Shown here: one piece after another, positions 3,559 to 6,476 of the stretch
How the letters are laid out: each line of letters starts with the position of its first letter
Position numbering within the stretch: the first letter of the stretch is position 1
Origin: an uncultured Flavobacteriales bacterium
Lineage (GTDB): Bacteria > Bacteroidota > Bacteroidia > Flavobacteriales_D > Sanyastnellaceae
DNA: 6,476 bases
NCBI GenBank assembly: GCA_937897625.1
Contig: CALCNZ010000006.1
Coordinates: 1-6,476 of the forward strand
Direction of reading: 5' to 3'
Notes under the pieces: generated by a model
Seen by the model: the letters and a program-made list of their open reading frames with translations, nothing else
What the model was told of the DNA's origin: nothing
Database searches by the model: none
Program-made: the position numbers and the translations under genes

Positions 3559-6476
3559 ATGAAACCACGTCTTTCCATTTGGGAAAAAGAAATAGCATCT
3601 ATTGAGAGCAAAGTCGCTGAAGAAAAAAGCAAACTCCAATTAAAAGGGCTTGCTGGAAGCGCCCCTGCCTTCATTTGCAGCGCATTCTACAACTCTTCTC
3701 CTGTAACCCAATTGGTGGTGCTCGACGACAAAGAAAAGGCCGCCTACTTCCTCAATGATTTAGAAGCCATTCTTGAAATAGGGTCCGATGAGAAAGAGCA
3801 AGAGAAAACTCCAGTGCTCTTCTTTCCACGAACAGCACGACTCGCTTACGATGTAGAAACCACACAGAATGCAAACATTGCCATTCGCACCGAAGTGTTG
3901 AACAAACTTCAAAAGAATAGAAAGAACTACATCGTTGTCTCCTACCCAGAAGCCCTCTTCGAAAAAGTTGTTACGCATAAAGAACTTGAAAAAAACACCT
4001 TCAGCATCGACGTTGGACAATCCTACTCCATGGATTTCATTGATGAAGTTTTTATTGAATTTCAATTTGAAAAAGTAGATTACGTTTATGAACCAGGACA
4101 GTACGCAGTGCGCGGAGGGATTGTGGATGTATTCTCGTTCAGCTATGAATATCCTTACCGCATTGAGTTTTTTGATGAGGAAGTAGAAAGCATTCGAAAT
4201 TTCGATCCGGCCACACAGCTTTCGGTGAACAAAATGACGAAGGCTATTATTGTTCCGAATACACATGCGAAGCATTCGGAAGAAGTACGAATTGGATTGC
4301 TCGATTTCCTTCCTCCTAACACCGTCGTTTGGATGAGCAACACCGAATCTTCGCTGGCGCAATTCCAAGCTGAAATGGAAAAAGCCGAAGAACGATTCAA
4401 CAAACTTTCAGATCACATTTCTCACGACAAACCCGACGAGCTGTTCACTTCCAAGCATGAATGGTTGAAACAATTGGAAGACAAACGTGTCATCGAATTC
4501 GGAAGCAAAAGACAATTCTTTGGTGAAACAGAAGAGTTTCATTGCACGCCTCAACCTTCCTTCAATAAAAATTTTGAATTGCTTGCCGAGCATCTCGAAA
4601 ACCTTATTCAGCAAGGGTATAAAGCGCACATTGTTGCAGGACAATCGAAGCAGTTGGAGCGCCTCGATCAAATTTTTCAAGACAAGAAAAAAGACATTGC
4701 ATACATTCAAGAGATTCTTGAAATAAGCGAAGGCTTCGTTGATCAAAACAAAAAAATTCTCTATTACACCGATCACCAAATCTTCCAACGATACCATCGC
4801 TTCAAACTGAAGGAAGGGTTCAAGAAGAACAAAGAAGCACTCACACTGAAAGAAATTCTTGCGTTGCAACCGGGAGACTACGTTGTGCATATAGACCACG
4901 GAGTGGGCCAATTCAGTGGGCTGCAGAAGATCGATGTGAATGGAAAAGAGCAAGAAGCCATTCGTCTTACTTACAAAGGCGGAGATATTTTATACGTGAG
5001 TATTCACTCGTTGCATCGCATTAGCAAGTTCACTGGGAAGGAAGGCACTGCACCGACCATGGACAAACTCGGAAGCAACGCTTGGCAAAACTTGAAGCGC
5101 AAAACGAAAACGAAGGTGAAAGAAATTGCCTTCGATTTAATTAAGCTTTACGCGAAAAGAAAGTCGACAAAAGGATACGCCTTTCAACCCGATACTTACA
5201 TGCAAACCGAATTGGAAGCGTCTTTTATGTACGAAGACACTCCCGATCAATACAAAGCTTCTGTTGCTGTGAAAGAAGACATGGAAGCCGCTTATCCGAT
5301 GGACCGTTTGGTATGCGGAGATGTTGGTTTCGGAAAAACAGAGATTGCCATTCGCGCAGCGTGCAAAGCCGTTGCAGACGGAAAGCAAGTTGCTGTGCTT
5401 GTTCCAACAACCATTCTTTCCATTCAACATTTCAAAAGTTTCAGCGCACGCTTGAAAGATTTTCCTGTAACCATCGATTACATCAATCGCTTCAAAACTG
5501 CTAAGCAAGTTTCAGACACACTGGAAAAAGTGAAGAATGGAAAAGTAGATATACTTATTGGAACCCACGCCATTCTTGGAAAACGCGTTGTGTTCAACGA
5601 TTTGGGATTGATGATCATTGACGAAGAACAAAAATTCGGCGTAGCTGCGAAGGACAAATTGAAAATGCTTCGAGCGAATGTAGATGCCTTAACGCTTACA
5701 GCCACGCCTATTCCTCGCACCTTGCAATTCTCGCTCATGGGTGCGCGCGACTTGAGTATTATTCAAACTCCTCCACCGAATCGTGTTCCCATTCGCACCG
5801 AATTAATTCCATTCGGAGAAGAAATTGTTCGCGATGCAATTAGCTACGAAGTGCAACGCGGAGGTCAAGTTTTCTTCGTGCACAACCGCGTTCAAAACCT
5901 ACGCGAAATGGCAGGATTGATCCAACGTGTTTGTCCTGACGTCCGCATTGGCATTGGTCACGGACAACTGAGCGGAGAAGACTTGGAAGAAGTGATGAAC
6001 AAATTTATTGAAGGCGAATTCGACGTTCTCGTTTCTACTTCCATTGTTGAAAGTGGCATTGACATTCCGAATGCAAACACCATTATCATCAACGATGCGC
6101 ATCATTTCGGAATGAGTGATTTGCACCAATTACGCGGACGAGTTGGACGAAACAACAAGCAAGCGTTTTGTTATTTGTTAAGTCCACCTACACACATGCT
6201 CACCGACGATGCGAAGAAACGTTTGACTGCGATTGAACAGTTCTCTGATCTTGGATCGGGCATGCACATTGCCATGCGCGACTTGGACATTCGCGGAGCG
6301 GGAAATTTGTTAGGTGGAGAGCAGAGCGGATTCATCAATGAATTGGGATTCGAAACCTATCAGAAAATCTTAGACGAAGCGCTTCAAGAATTGAAGCAAG
6401 AGCATTTCCAAGAGTTGTATGAAGAGGAAATGAAGAAGAGCGCAACGTTCGTGAAAGACACGGTGCTTGAAACAGA
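3559..6476 (+). CDS. mfd: Mfd, transcription-repair coupling factor (3' end beyond window)
   Basis: Mfd is a cytosolic ATP-driven translocase that displaces stalled RNA polymerase at DNA lesions and recruits UvrA. About 972 codons are present and the frame is open to the window end, so roughly 140-180 C-terminal residues are missing relative to the usual size. The UvrB-like N-terminal module (about 1-340) has the hallmark YEPGQYAVRGGIVDVF at 177-192. The CarD-like RNA polymerase-interacting domain (about 432-505) starts with PGDYVVHIDHGVG at 438-450. The translocase follows: Walker A GDVGFGKT 587-594 (Lys593), DEEQ 688-691, TATPIPR 714-720, STSIVESGIDIP 826-837 and HQLRGRVGR 856-864. Arg888, Arg912 and Gln922 fall where E. 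coli has TRG-motif residues R929, R953 and Q963, all at the same 41-residue offset seen for the Walker lysine (E. coli K634). The window therefore ends at about the start of domain 7, the autoinhibitory UvrA-masking domain. The ATG at 3559 is the only ATG in the frame after the TGA at 3502; no Shine-Dalgarno is evident. Confidence 0.98.
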   Translation, partial: MKPRLSIWEKEIASIESKVAEEKSKLQLKGLAGSAPAFICSAFYNSSPVTQLVVLDDKEKAAYFLNDLEAILEIGSDEKEQEKTPVLFFPRTARLAYDVETTQNANIAIRTEVLNKLQKNRKNYIVVSYPEALFEKVVTHKELEKNTFSIDVGQSYSMDFIDEVFIEFQFEKVDYVYEPGQYAVRGGIVDVFSFSYEYPYRIEFFDEEVESIRNFDPATQLSVNKMTKAIIVPNTHAKHSEEVRIGLLDFLPPNTVVWMSNTESSLAQFQAEMEKAEERFNKLSDHISHDKPDELFTSKHEWLKQLEDKRVIEFGSKRQFFGETEEFHCTPQPSFNKNFELLAEHLENLIQQGYKAHIVAGQSKQLERLDQIFQDKKKDIAYIQEILEISEGFVDQNKKILYYTDHQIFQRYHRFKLKEGFKKNKEALTLKEILALQPGDYVVHIDHGVGQFSGLQKIDVNGKEQEAIRLTYKGGDILYVSIHSLHRISKFTGKEGTAPTMDKLGSNAWQNLKRKTKTKVKEIAFDLIKLYAKRKSTKGYAFQPDTYMQTELEASFMYEDTPDQYKASVAVKEDMEAAYPMDRLVCGDVGFGKTEIAIRAACKAVADGKQVAVLVPTTILSIQHFKSFSARLKDFPVTIDYINRFKTAKQVSDTLEKVKNGKVDILIGTHAILGKRVVFNDLGLMIIDEEQKFGVAAKDKLKMLRANVDALTLTATPIPRTLQFSLMGARDLSIIQTPPPNRVPIRTELIPFGEEIVRDAISYEVQRGGQVFFVHNRVQNLREMAGLIQRVCPDVRIGIGHGQLSGEDLEEVMNKFIEGEFDVLVSTSIVESGIDIPNANTIIINDAHHFGMSDLHQLRGRVGRNNKQAFCYLLSPPTHMLTDDAKKRLTAIEQFSDLGSGMHIAMRDLDIRGAGNLLGGEQSGFINELGFETYQKILDEALQELKQEHFQELYEEEMKKSATFVKDTVLET

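Noticed and set aside
3760..4368. A 202-codon open frame on the minus strand
   Set aside because: It is wholly antisense to the mfd UvrB-like N-terminal region, its translation has no recognisable domain and a low-complexity Phe/Asn/Cys-rich look, and the plus-strand frame shows clear Mfd motifs.
4408..4953. A 181-codon open frame on the minus strand
   Set aside because: It is antisense to mfd between the UvrB-like module and the RNA polymerase-interacting domain. The hydrophobic translation reflects the complement of Lys/Glu-rich Mfd codons rather than a membrane protein.
5137..5738. Several 60-120-codon frames on both strands, and the similar one at 5899-6129
   Set aside because: They overlap the Walker A to DEEQ and later motor regions of mfd, which are strongly constrained in the plus frame. 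None has a recognisable motif or start context.
1..6476. tRNA/rRNA genes, CRISPR arrays, insertion sequences, phage or toxin-antitoxin genes
   Set aside because: Reading both strands showed no tandem spaced repeats, transposase motifs, terminal inverted repeats, or cloverleaf-like segments. Recognised genes fill nearly all of the window.

Overview
This window reads as chromosomal DNA from a member of the Bacteroidota (Bacteroidetes), probably close to the Flavobacteriales. Two things point there. Both intergenic regions carry the Bacteroidetes-type -7 promoter motif TAnnTTTG, or a one-mismatch version, while Shine-Dalgarno sequences are absent or weak. The VOC protein, the response regulator, the short two-helix sensor kinase and the DEEQKFG-type Mfd all look like members of families I know from this phylum. 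The first 28 bases are not biological: they match the 3' part of the Illumina TruSeq read-1 adapter, so this is the raw end of a short-read contig.

Layout. (1) 1-28, adapter. (2) 30-845 (+), the C-terminal part of a VOC (glyoxalase/dioxygenase-fold) protein cut off by the contig end. (3) 842-1633 (-), a classical short-chain dehydrogenase, convergent with the VOC gene and sharing a 4-base CTAA stop overlap. (4) 1634-1750, a divergent control region with a promoter-like element, a perfect 16-bp palindrome and several TTAAC boxes, two of them exactly 11 bp apart. (5) 1751-2428 and 2425-3468 (+), an OmpR/PhoB-class response regulator and its PhoR-like histidine kinase, overlapping by GTGA and almost certainly one operon. 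(6) 3469-3558, a compact intergenic region with a good Bacteroidetes promoter, an inverted repeat and a strong hairpin terminator. (7) 3559-6476 (+), a long 5' part of mfd, the transcription-repair coupling factor, which runs off the window near the start of its C-terminal domain.

The genes do not form one pathway. The kinase and regulator are a signalling unit that may autoregulate through the TTAAC boxes. The SDR and VOC genes are accessory metabolic genes of unknown substrate. Mfd is a core DNA-repair translocase. There is no stretch over 300 bases without a gene, and I see no RNA gene, mobile element, CRISPR array or phage gene. I do not see a previously undescribed system here. The most useful observations are the adapter artefact, the candidate Pho-box-like array, and the order promoter, inverted repeat, terminator hairpin ahead of mfd.
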